A DNA stretch of 64,000 bases from an uncultured Flavobacteriales bacterium. Its GTDB lineage: Bacteria > Bacteroidota > Bacteroidia > Flavobacteriales_G > Salibacteraceae. The stretch is from positions 248,001-312,000 of the forward strand of contig CALSRO010000003.1 of assembly GCA_943788775.1 (NCBI GenBank), written 5' to 3'. The notes under the pieces were generated by a model. It searched no databases, was not told where the DNA came from, and saw nothing but the letters and a program-made list of their open reading frames with translations. A program made the translations under genes and the position numbers. Each line of letters begins with the position of its first letter. Position 1 is the first letter of the stretch. Shown piece after piece: positions 25,457-33,280 of the stretch.

Positions 25457-26367
25457 CCTCGTATCATAAATTTATTTAGTGTCTTAATTCCTGGCCCCTC
25501 AATTTTCAAGCTATACACTCCCCACTCAAGTTTCTTGGTGGGAATAATAAAGTTGTGATGCCCGCGTCCAAGATAAACTGACTTTTCATATACCACCTTT
25601 GAGCTTAGATCAAGTATTTCAATAGTACATTCTCCCACATTATAATTGGCTAATTCAATTTCAATCTGTCTTCCTTGCCGAACAATTTCAGGTACCTCAT
25701 TCATCAAACCCAAATTCTGACGATATGCGGCAATTTGTAGGGAATCATTTAAACTTAGTGTCAGTGAGTCTACCCAATCAATTTCTTGCATCACCCTAAA
25801 CTGATCAAAGCTATTATCATCTGCATAGGATGAATAATTAATCCAAGCCCCACTTGTAGATAATGCATTTATTACCGCACTTACACTCGAGTCCTTGTTT
25901 GCATTCACAATTCCAATAAAGTACTCCTTTTCAAAAGTCAACTTTTCCAAAACCGAGTCGTATACAGGGTTAATTAAAATGGAACTGTTTGAATTCAAAT
26001 GAGTCGGATCCAAATTCCAGCAACTCTCACCATAAATAATCATAGTAGTGGACTTAATACTATCGCTAAGCCACAACCCTTTATTGAATCCTTCATTAAT
26101 CAAAGCACCAATATCCTCGGTTTTTGAGGTTACAATCTCCAATCGAGCATTATAAGCCAAGGCGATTGGTTTATAATCTGCCAGCAATTGTTCTTTTGAT
26201 TCGCCATCCGATCCTAAAACGACAAATAGTTTTTGGGGTTCACCCGAGGCTTGAAACTCAAGATATTCAAGCCACCCGGTCTTGCCGTTGAAGCGTTTTC
26301 CCTCTTGCGATTTCAACGTCAAAGTTGACACAACGACAAGCATTATTAATAAAAAAGAGTTCTTCAT
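25453..26367 (-). CDS. Exported protein, likely T9SS type A cargo
   Basis: 304 residues from the ATG at 26367, chosen because the signal peptide (MKNSFLLIMLVVVSTLTLKSQ) begins there and a -7 element lies just upstream. The region 65-150 has an esterase-like strand order (KLFVVLGSDGESKEQ, IIYGESCWNLDPTHLNS) with a GESCWN nucleophile-like turn, but a complete triad is not visible. The last 65 residues (ECTIEILDLSSKVVYEKS ... LEWGVYSLKIEG, ending FMIRG) fit a type A sorting domain. It overlaps rlmI by 4 bp. Confidence 0.75.
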   Translation of the reverse strand: MKNSFLLIMLVVVSTLTLKSQEGKRFNGKTGWLEYLEFQASGEPQKLFVVLGSDGESKEQLLADYKPIALAYNARLEIVTSKTEDIGALINEGFNKGLWLSDSIKSTTMIIYGESCWNLDPTHLNSNSSILINPVYDSVLEKLTFEKEYFIGIVNANKDSSVSAVINALSTSGAWINYSSYADDNSFDQFRVMQEIDWVDSLTLSLNDSLQIAAYRQNLGLMNEVPEIVRQGRQIEIELANYNVGECTIEILDLSSKVVYEKSVYLGRGHHNFIIPTKKLEWGVYSLKIEGPGIKTLNKFMIRG

Positions 26368-26376
26368 TCGGGGCCG

Positions 26377-26384
26377 CAAATTTA
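26377..26384 (-). promoter_or_regulatory. -7 element of the 26367 gene unit
   Basis: On the minus strand TAAATTTG matches the consensus exactly and is followed by GCGGCCC. It ends 9 bases before the start codon at 26367. Confidence 0.55.
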
Positions 26385-26420
26385 GTATCCTATAAACCGC
26401 TAAAACAATTCGCGTATTTA

Positions 26421-26428
26421 TACTTTCG
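26421..26428 (+). promoter_or_regulatory. -7 element of ndk
   Basis: TACTTTCG, one mismatch from TAnnTTTG, followed by CGGCCC, 23 bases before the ndk start. It is divergent from the 26377-26384 element; both have GCGGCCC just downstream. Confidence 0.45.
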
Positions 26429-26451
26429 CGGCCCAATAGAATTAAATAGAA

Positions 26452-26871
26452 ATGGCAGGAAATAGAACATTTACGATGATAAAGCCTGAGGCTGTTGAAA
26501 ACGGCAATACAGGTGCAATTTTGGCGAAAATCCAGGAGGCGGGATTCAAATTAATTGCCCTGAAAAAAACGAGATTAAGTTCAGAGCGAGCAGGTGAATT
26601 TTACGAAGTGCATAAGGAGAGACCCTTCTATGGAGAACTCGTTGACTACATGTCTTCAGGCCCAATAATTGCCGCGATCTTAGAAAAAGACAATGCTGTG
26701 CTAGACTTTCGAACATTAATTGGATCGACTGATCCTGCTGAAGCTGCCGAAGGAACAATTAGAAAGGCATTTGCTGAATCGAAGGCGAAAAATGCAGTAC
26801 ATGGCAGTGACAGTGATGACAATGCCCAAATTGAAGGTGATTTCTTTTTCACCGCAGACGAGCGATTCTAA
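26452..26871 (+). CDS. ndk: Nucleoside diphosphate kinase
   Basis: 139 residues, standard NDK length. It transfers phosphate between nucleoside tri- and diphosphates through a histidine. The N-terminal [11 protein letters not shown] and the [22 protein letters not shown] segment are clear. The active-site histidine is in [12 protein letters not shown] near residue 122, flanked by the usual GS-D pattern. The stop codon shares its last base with the start of the next gene. Confidence 0.97.
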   Translation: MAGNRTFTMIKPEAVENGNTGAILAKIQEAGFKLIALKKTRLSSERAGEFYEVHKERPFYGELVDYMSSGPIIAAILEKDNAVLDFRTLIGSTDPAEAAEGTIRKAFAESKAKNAVHGSDSDDNAQIEGDFFFTADERF

Positions 26872-27326
26872 TGGAGGTTTGGAATAAAACCAAATTTCTT
26901 TCTATTCCCAGCGCGCTGAGAACCATTGATCCTAGTGCAAAACCAACGTGGGGAATTATGTCCCCACAACACATGGTTGAGCATTTGGTTGGAACATGGA
27001 GGATTTCAAATGGAAGAGCCCAGGCGCCAGTTTTGATGAAAGGCGAAGAGCTGGAAAAAAGACGGGCTTTTATTTTTGGCGATGCACCTTACGATAAAAA
27101 CATCACCAATCCTGTGTTTGGAGATGGGTTGGCCAAGCTTAGAAAAAGTGATTATGAATCTGCTATAGACCAACTGGAAGATGAAATGAAAGAATTCTTC
27201 GATTATCATCGTCAAAACCCTGAGGCAATTGAATCACACCCCGTATTTGGTGACCTGAATTTTAGTGAGTGGCTTTTATTCCAAACAAAACATATGGCTC
27301 ACCATTTAGCACAATTTGGCCTTTAG
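26871..27326 (+). CDS. DinB-like / DUF1569 protein
   Basis: 151 residues. Two histidine-containing helices (SPQHMVEHLVGTWR near 30 and TKHMAHHLAQFGL at the end) resemble the metal-binding site of DinB/YfiT four-helix proteins, and the overall pattern fits DUF1569. Such proteins often act as metal-dependent thiol transferases, but the role here is open. It overlaps ndk by 1 bp, and prfC follows by 3 bp, so all three are probably cotranscribed. Confidence 0.75.
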   Translation: MEVWNKTKFLSIPSALRTIDPSAKPTWGIMSPQHMVEHLVGTWRISNGRAQAPVLMKGEELEKRRAFIFGDAPYDKNITNPVFGDGLAKLRKSDYESAIDQLEDEMKEFFDYHRQNPEAIESHPVFGDLNFSEWLLFQTKHMAHHLAQFGL

Positions 27327-27329
27327 GAT

Positions 27330-28925
27330 TTGAAGTATAAAGACGAAATAGAAAAGAGAAAAACCTTCGGGATCATTTCTCACCCTGATGCTGGTAAAAC
27401 CACGTTAACGGAAAAGCTATTATTATTCGGAGGTGCTATTACAACCGCAGGAGCCGTTAAATCAAACAAAATCAAGAAAACAGCTGTGTCCGATTTCATG
27501 GAAATAGAACGACAACGAGGTATCTCGGTGGCCACTTCGGTTATGTCATTTGAGTACCGTGATTTATTGATTAACCTGTTGGACACACCGGGACACAAAG
27601 ACTTTGCAGAAGATACGTATCGCACATTGACAGCCGTGGATAGTGTTATCTTAGTTATAGATAGCGTTAATGGTGTTGAGGAGCAGACCAAGCGACTTAC
27701 GGAAGTGTGCCGAATGCGTGATACACCCATCATCATATTCATCAATAAATTAGATTTGGAGGGCCGCGACCCATTTGATCTGCTCGATGAATTGGAAAGC
27801 CATCTGAACATAAAAGTTCGACCACTGAGCTGGCCAATTAACCGAGGTAAATCATTTAAAGGTGTATACAATTTACACAACCTTCAGCTTAATCTATTTG
27901 AGGCTAGCAAAACCAAAAAGAGCGATCAAATATTGACCTTCAAGGACTTGAATGATAAGGAACTTGACACCATTCTTGGCAGTGATGCAGATCAGCTTAG
28001 AGAGGACGTGGAGTTGGTTGATGGAGTGTATGAAGAATTGAATAGGGAGGAATACATGGCCGGTAAAATTGCTCCTGTTTTTTTTGGAAGCGCTGTCAAT
28101 AATTTTGGTGTTCAAGAAATGCTAGACACATTTGTTGAAATAGCCCCTACTCCTTTGCCAAGAGCTAGCAATGTAGGACGCATTGATCCATATCAAGACA
28201 AATTTAGCGGGTTCATCTTTAAAATTCATGCGAATCTGGATCCAAATCATAGAGACAGAATTGCTTTTTTAAGAATCTGCTCCGGAAAATTTGAGAGAAA
28301 CAAATTCTATCATCATTCGCGACTCAATAAGGACTTGAGATTCAACAATCCATACTCCTTCTTGGCAAGGGATAAGAATTTAATCGAAGAGGCTTTTCCA
28401 GGCGATGTAATAGGACTATACGATACGGGTAATTTTAAGATTGGAGACACCATGACCGAAGGTGCAACCTTCGAATTCCAAGGAATACCAAGTTTCTCTC
28501 CTGAAATATTTAGAGAAGTTGTTAATACGGACCCCATGAAATCCAAGCAATTAGAAAAGGGAGTTCGACAATTAACGGATGAAGGTGTCGCACAATTATT
28601 CATTCAGCAACCTGGCAGCAAGAAGATAATTGGAACAGTCGGTGAACTCCAATTTGAGGTAATAAAATATAGACTCAACAATGAGTATGGCGCATCGTGT
28701 AACTTAGTGCCACGTAATTTCCACAAAGCCTGCTGGATAACGACAACAAACGACAAGCAGTTGCAAGAATTTGTTCGTTTAAAAGCTTCGGAAGTTGCTT
28801 ACGATAAAGATGACAATCCAGTATTCTTAGCTCCATCAGCATGGATGTTGCAAATGGCGCAAGAAAACTACCCAGATTTAAAGTTTCACTTTACTTCTGA
28901 ATTTAAAACCGCAAAGGAAATTTAA
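27330..28925 (+). CDS. prfC: Peptide chain release factor 3
   Basis: 531 residues, full length. RF3 is a GTPase that removes RF1/RF2 from the ribosome after termination. GTP motifs are [12 protein letters not shown] (P-loop, about 17-28), the [12 protein letters not shown] switch, [14 protein letters not shown] and [11 protein letters not shown]. The C-terminal part (about 290-531) is the beta-barrel and ribosome-binding region. It starts with TTG, four bases after the upstream stop codon, in a region without an in-frame ATG. Confidence 0.95.
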   Translation: MKYKDEIEKRKTFGIISHPDAGKTTLTEKLLLFGGAITTAGAVKSNKIKKTAVSDFMEIERQRGISVATSVMSFEYRDLLINLLDTPGHKDFAEDTYRTLTAVDSVILVIDSVNGVEEQTKRLTEVCRMRDTPIIIFINKLDLEGRDPFDLLDELESHLNIKVRPLSWPINRGKSFKGVYNLHNLQLNLFEASKTKKSDQILTFKDLNDKELDTILGSDADQLREDVELVDGVYEELNREEYMAGKIAPVFFGSAVNNFGVQEMLDTFVEIAPTPLPRASNVGRIDPYQDKFSGFIFKIHANLDPNHRDRIAFLRICSGKFERNKFYHHSRLNKDLRFNNPYSFLARDKNLIEEAFPGDVIGLYDTGNFKIGDTMTEGATFEFQGIPSFSPEIFREVVNTDPMKSKQLEKGVRQLTDEGVAQLFIQQPGSKKIIGTVGELQFEVIKYRLNNEYGASCNLVPRNFHKACWITTTNDKQLQEFVRLKASEVAYDKDDNPVFLAPSAWMLQMAQENYPDLKFHFTSEFKTAKEI

Positions 28926-29032
28926 CCGTTTACCAATTTCGCTTATCTTGGTCGCAGTTAATGAATCTCTAATTTAATGGAATCGCCCATAAACAAAGGG
29001 ATTCAAGAAAATAATTATATACGAAATATTTC

Positions 29033-29040
29033 TATTTTTG
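29033..29040 (+). promoter_or_regulatory. -7 element of the 29077 lipoprotein gene
   Basis: TATTTTTG matches TAnnTTTG. It gives a leader of about 30 bases before the start at 29077. The same bases hold a TTG that could be mistaken for an upstream start. Confidence 0.5.
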
Positions 29041-29076
29041 TCACATTCCATCATAAGTGTTATTATCGCTCACGAA

Positions 29077-29979
29077 ATGAAAAAACCCTATTTAAAATAT
29101 CTAGCCTCAGGAGTCACCATTATAATGCTGGCTTCGTGCGGAAATGATTCAACCGAAACTAAAGATACCCCAACTATAGATTCTACAATAGTTGAAGAAA
29201 GTACAGAAGTTTGGGGATTCGATGCAGCCGGTGGCAACTCTTACCAAGTGCCAAGTCCAAATGAATTATTTGCGATCATTAAAGAAAGCAAAATGCCTTA
29301 TTTGGAAGGATTGATTGAAACCACTCCTACTAATTACACATCTACGAAGGATCAAGCCTTGAATTTTGGGCGATTGACTGCAGACATTGCTTACACAGCA
29401 TCCTATGAAAAATTCCAGGAGTCAATTACAAATTTTGATAATCTCAGAAAAGTAGGAGATGACTTGGGAATATCATACGTTTTTGATGAGCTCATGGTAG
29501 ATCGAGTTAAAAGCAATATGGATAATGCAGATTCCTTAGAGGTGATTTCATCCAGTTCATATCAAAAGATAATCAGTCAATTGGAGGAAGGCGAGAAAGG
29601 ATCTACTTTGGCAATTATTGCTACTGGTGGCTTCGTGGAAAGCATGTACATACTGACTAGCATGGTTGGTGAGTATGACTCAGAAAATCAAATGATTCAA
29701 AGAATTGCAGATCAGAAAATAGTCATGGAAAACATTACTGATTACTTAAATGTATTTTCTGATGAACCGAGAATTCAAGAAGTTCAAAATGAAATACAAG
29801 CTCTTGCAGATGTCTTCATGAATCTAGACGAAGAAACAATTTCTGAACAAGTATCAAAGGATGGAGCGAGAACACTATTGGGTGGAAATCGAATCATAAT
29901 AACAGCGGATGAGTTTAACGAACTTAAAACTGCTACTGCGAACTACAGAAATTCATTTACAAACCCAAAACAAGGATAA
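29077..29979 (+). CDS. Lipoprotein of unknown function
   Basis: 300 residues from the ATG at 29077; an upstream TTG lies inside the promoter. The signal MKKPYLKYLASGV... ends LASC, so Cys about 21 is lipidated. After an acidic Thr/Ser-rich linker the protein is helical, with a repeated 'NLRKVGDDLGISYVFDELMVDRVKSNMDNADS' and 'GEKGSTLAIIATGGFVESMYILTSMVGEYD' pattern. I do not recognise the family. The next gene is 10 bp downstream and is probably cotranscribed. Confidence 0.75.
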   Translation: MKKPYLKYLASGVTIIMLASCGNDSTETKDTPTIDSTIVEESTEVWGFDAAGGNSYQVPSPNELFAIIKESKMPYLEGLIETTPTNYTSTKDQALNFGRLTADIAYTASYEKFQESITNFDNLRKVGDDLGISYVFDELMVDRVKSNMDNADSLEVISSSSYQKIISQLEEGEKGSTLAIIATGGFVESMYILTSMVGEYDSENQMIQRIADQKIVMENITDYLNVFSDEPRIQEVQNEIQALADVFMNLDEETISEQVSKDGARTLLGGNRIIITADEFNELKTATANYRNSFTNPKQG

Positions 29980-29989
29980 TTAGGTAGGA

Positions 29990-30526
29990 ATGAAAAATCT
30001 ATTTAGCACCCTCATCATTTTATGCTCCCTAATTGCGAATACGGCCTATACGCAAGAGTGTAACAACTTCCATAAAAAGAAGTGCTATGGTTCAGATAAT
30101 CCATACATGAGATATAACACTCAATCAAAAAGTGGAATGTTTGTTCTTGGACACACAAGCGACTTAGTATTTGTTGCTCACGCAGGACAAGATTATAGAA
30201 TAAGCTTATGTCAGGACAAGGACGTTGAAGAACCAATCAAGTTTAAAGTGTTGGATGGTAGATCGAAAGATGTCTTATTCGACAATGAAACGGCAGCACT
30301 TGATGTTCCAGTAGATGAAGAGTCTGGTGAAGAAGGTGGAATGCCAATGTTCTTTGAGTTCAGTAGTGAGGTTACAAAAAAGATTATAGTAAGAATTACT
30401 GCTCCTGGCCCACCTCCTGAGGAAGGTGAATCAAAAGGTAAGCGAAATGCTGAACCAGATCCTGAAAGCCTTTTTTGTGTGGGTGTTTTACTTGAAAACA
30501 TGCCTACCCCGAAACTTGGATTCTAA
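29990..30526 (+). CDS. Exported protein of unknown function
   Basis: 178 residues with a signal peptide (IILCSLIANTAYTQ). The mature region has three cysteines near its start (QECNNFHKKKC) and one in DYRISLCQDKD, and an Ig-like strand order. An acidic, glycine-rich stretch (VDEESGEEGGMPM) lies in the middle and a proline/lysine-rich stretch near 145. A terminator follows. It forms a pair with the upstream lipoprotein. Confidence 0.75.
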   Translation: MKNLFSTLIILCSLIANTAYTQECNNFHKKKCYGSDNPYMRYNTQSKSGMFVLGHTSDLVFVAHAGQDYRISLCQDKDVEEPIKFKVLDGRSKDVLFDNETAALDVPVDEESGEEGGMPMFFEFSSEVTKKIIVRITAPGPPPEEGESKGKRNAEPDPESLFCVGVLLENMPTPKLGF

Positions 30527-30546
30527 TTTCCCAATTAGACATTTTT

Positions 30547-30572
30547 AAAGGCTCCTTTTTGGAGCCTTTTTT
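30547..30572. terminator. Bidirectional terminator between convergent genes
   Basis: AAAGGCTCC-ttttt-GGAGCCTTT with A and T runs on both flanks, between the 29990 gene and the Kelch gene that converges on it from the other side. Confidence 0.85.
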
Positions 30573-31758
30573 ATTTCTGAATTACGATCCGAGCAGTTTT
30601 GTCTTTATTAGAACACGATAACTCCAACGTATAAATTCCATCCTCCTGATCACTAAAATCGAATTGATTATTGTTGTGTGGCACCTGTATTATTGTGCCA
30701 GTACAATCATAAATTAGCAAACTACAATCTTGCAGATCTGTTTGGTCATAATAGTATGACACCAATTCTCTAGATGGATTCGGCCAAACATGTAACCAGT
30801 TATCAAATTGAAATGTAAGTGGATTTTGAATCTTAAAAACAGAATCAATTCGTGTATAGTTTTCTGTAAGCCCTCCAACAAAGTAGGATGTTTGATCAAT
30901 CGTGAACCCTTTGCTTCCTCGCAAAGAAATGGATGGTGAATCTGAGACCAATGACCAATCCATATTTGCGGTATTTAGCAAATACACTTCGTTTGTCAAT
31001 TTTGTATTCTCATCCTGACCACCAAAAAAAATCACTCCAAAATTCGTCTCTGAAACTGCAATATAGCTGCGTGATTGACCTGGAAAGTCACCTATGGCTT
31101 TCCAGTTTCCACTTGCAGGATCATATGACCAAATGTTTTTTAAATGTGAGTTTGTATCCTGACCCAAGCCCATCCAGCCTATTCCATTTGACTGAAAACC
31201 AACCATATCAAACCTAGGTTCAAATGGCAAATCATCCATTTTCTCCCATGTTAAACTATGCATATCGAACTTCCAAAAATCAGAGTGAACTAGAGAATCA
31301 CTTACCCCACCCCCGCAATAGAAATTATGCCCGATACGGAATCCAGCCATCTTCGCCCTAGCTTCAAATGGAGCTTGAAAAACCTCCCATGTATTTGAGC
31401 TTGGATCGTATACCAGCAGTTCGTTGGTAAAGTCTCCGACATCTAAAATCCCCCCCAATACGAAACCATGATCAGAAGAATTGAAACCTAATGAATATTG
31501 GCGAGCGTTGGTTGGTATAGAGGCGACCTCAGTCCAATTCTTAGTCATTGGATCAAAACACCACATATCTTTTCGAACCTGGAAATAGAGATCATTTCCA
31601 AGACCATAGTAGCCCTTGTCGTTAATTGTGAATGCGGAACCATCGTCCCGTGGCCCTCCAGAAAAAGAGCCGACATGGTCCAATCTAAGCATCGCTTCTT
31701 GTGACGATGCAGCGTAGCTAATTAGAATTAAAAGTAGTATAGCGGCAAATCCTTTCAA
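30571..31758 (-). CDS. Kelch-repeat T9SS type A protein
   Basis: 395 residues with a TTG start; no in-frame ATG precedes the signal peptide (GFAAILLLILISYAASSQ). A six-bladed Kelch propeller fills about 20-320: recurring GYYGLG.., FVLGG.., FYCGGGV.., GWMGLGQ.., IFFGGQDEN.. and YFVGG.. blades, each with a following W. The C-terminal 75 residues form a type A sorting domain (VWPNPSRE, LLIYDCTG, QEDGIYTLEL, ending RIVIQK). It lies 29 bp after the ATP-grasp gene with no terminator between, so read-through from that operon is likely. Confidence 0.85.
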   Translation of the reverse strand: MKGFAAILLLILISYAASSQEAMLRLDHVGSFSGGPRDDGSAFTINDKGYYGLGNDLYFQVRKDMWCFDPMTKNWTEVASIPTNARQYSLGFNSSDHGFVLGGILDVGDFTNELLVYDPSSNTWEVFQAPFEARAKMAGFRIGHNFYCGGGVSDSLVHSDFWKFDMHSLTWEKMDDLPFEPRFDMVGFQSNGIGWMGLGQDTNSHLKNIWSYDPASGNWKAIGDFPGQSRSYIAVSETNFGVIFFGGQDENTKLTNEVYLLNTANMDWSLVSDSPSISLRGSKGFTIDQTSYFVGGLTENYTRIDSVFKIQNPLTFQFDNWLHVWPNPSRELVSYYYDQTDLQDCSLLIYDCTGTIIQVPHNNNQFDFSDQEDGIYTLELSCSNKDKTARIVIQK

Positions 31759-31787
31759 TGATGTTATTGGATCGATCCGCGCTATGA

Positions 31788-33278
31788 TTACATCATTTTA
31801 AAACCACCAATCTCTGCAACCTTATCTTCAATTTGTGGAACATTCAGTGGTTCAACTGATTGGAATTCTCCTCTAATGGCATCGATCCATGTTCTAGATC
31901 GGTCTAATAGCTGAAAATCATCTGACATCAAGCGCCCCCTTACTACAAGAATTCCCATATCCGCACCTTCATATATGTAATCCCCCGCCTTTAATATTCG
32001 TAGAAAAAATGCTTCTTGCTCAGTTTCTACAGCTCTTCGGTGAGTATCCATCCGGTTAAAATGAATTTTGCCCTTTTCATCGATTCTATATATACCTGAA
32101 CGCGGAGCGGTGGTTATCTGTCGTACAGAATCTTCTGTGTGTTTTATTACCATTTGCCCCCAATCATCGATATTTTCAGGTAGATGCCACCTTTGATTGA
32201 TTGCATTGATACTTAATTCATAATCGCGATCCATATACTCCATAATATGGAACAGGAACAAAGGCGCATCTGCAAGAGCAAATACTGCATGATTTGTAAT
32301 GGAACTAGCTCCTGTTATTCGTGGGTTTAACTCTCCCAAATAGATTTCATGAGTATCTGTATCAATCAAGAAATCTAATTCGAAATAACCTTTATAACCT
32401 TCTTTACGCAGTTGATTTCCAAAAAGCTCAGCATATTTCTTGGCCTTCTTTCGAATTTTCGGGGTGAAACAATCGGCATAGATTTCATTTCCACACCAAC
32501 CTCCTTTGTATGGTGTAAGCTCTTTGAATCCAACCAATTCAGTCATCAAAGGAGCTACAATCGTTCCGTGTCGGGTCACACATGCCTCCATTGCCGCACC
32601 ACGACAATTGATGCGTTTCATCACTTTTACTTCCGCCTCAGCTTCAATTTCCTCAGCATACTTTTGATAGTCTTCTTCAGTATTGATAAAGAACGTTGTA
32701 TGTCCGCTGTCTCCAAAAGGAGTCTGAACCACCAGCTCGTCCCCGAGATGTTTAGAAACTTTGCGAAGTGTAACGAATGAGTCGACTTTAGTCAAGACAT
32801 TTGGTACTGTCGGAACACCTGCTTTTTCAGCAACTCGATTAGTAACTACCTTATTGTCTAAGTGAGTTCTTAAGCTTGCGGCCGGAAATGCCTGTTCCAA
32901 TCCAAGTTGTTTGGCCAGTTTTTCGGTCTTTTCGTCAAACATCAGAAATAGAGCTTTACCCCCATCTCCTCTTGATTTTATAAAATCTACAACTTCTTTA
33001 TGCTCAAGTAGGTAGTTTACTATGTCTTCAATGCTTTCAAAATCAGCATGAGGAAGCTCCTCCTTTGGCGTAAAAACATTCGGGTGTTGACCATCAAAAC
33101 AGTTGATGTAGGTAATGAACTTAAACCCCTTTATCCACTCATCTGCACCGAGCAAATTAAAGTTTGTTGCCGATATAAAATAAATGGGAGTTTCATTCTT
33201 ATAAAAGAATCTTCTTAGGTCATGTACGCCCCGTAAAACTTTAGGTTTTTCAGTCTTTTTCTTTTTAGTCTTGGCCAT
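31788..33278 (-). CDS. ATP-grasp ligase (biotin-carboxylase-like fold)
   Basis: 496 residues from the ATG at 33278, 2 bp after the upstream stop codon; the frame runs open further upstream but only inside the decarboxylase gene. An N-terminal pre-ATP-grasp domain covers about 25-140. The ATP-grasp core spans about 140-350: ELVVQTPFGDSGHTTFFI as the nucleotide loop, GYFELDFLIDTD, and the metal-binding GELNPRITGA with Glu316 and Asn318. There is no biotinyl domain or partner, so acetyl-CoA carboxylase is unlikely. It probably joins a carboxylate to an amine or similar group; the substrates are unknown. Confidence 0.85.
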   Translation of the reverse strand: MAKTKKKKTEKPKVLRGVHDLRRFFYKNETPIYFISATNFNLLGADEWIKGFKFITYINCFDGQHPNVFTPKEELPHADFESIEDIVNYLLEHKEVVDFIKSRGDGGKALFLMFDEKTEKLAKQLGLEQAFPAASLRTHLDNKVVTNRVAEKAGVPTVPNVLTKVDSFVTLRKVSKHLGDELVVQTPFGDSGHTTFFINTEEDYQKYAEEIEAEAEVKVMKRINCRGAAMEACVTRHGTIVAPLMTELVGFKELTPYKGGWCGNEIYADCFTPKIRKKAKKYAELFGNQLRKEGYKGYFELDFLIDTDTHEIYLGELNPRITGASSITNHAVFALADAPLFLFHIMEYMDRDYELSINAINQRWHLPENIDDWGQMVIKHTEDSVRQITTAPRSGIYRIDEKGKIHFNRMDTHRRAVETEQEAFFLRILKAGDYIYEGADMGILVVRGRLMSDDFQLLDRSRTWIDAIRGEFQSVEPLNVPQIEDKVAEIGGFKMM

Positions 33279-33280
33279 GG

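Noticed and set aside
27380-27880. 166-codon open frame opposite prfC
   Set aside because: Antisense to the GTPase domain of a clear RF3 gene.
31788-33278. ATP-grasp gene as biotin carboxylase of acetyl-CoA carboxylase
   Set aside because: No biotin carrier, no carboxyltransferase genes nearby, and the C-terminal part does not resemble the biotin carboxylase C domain.
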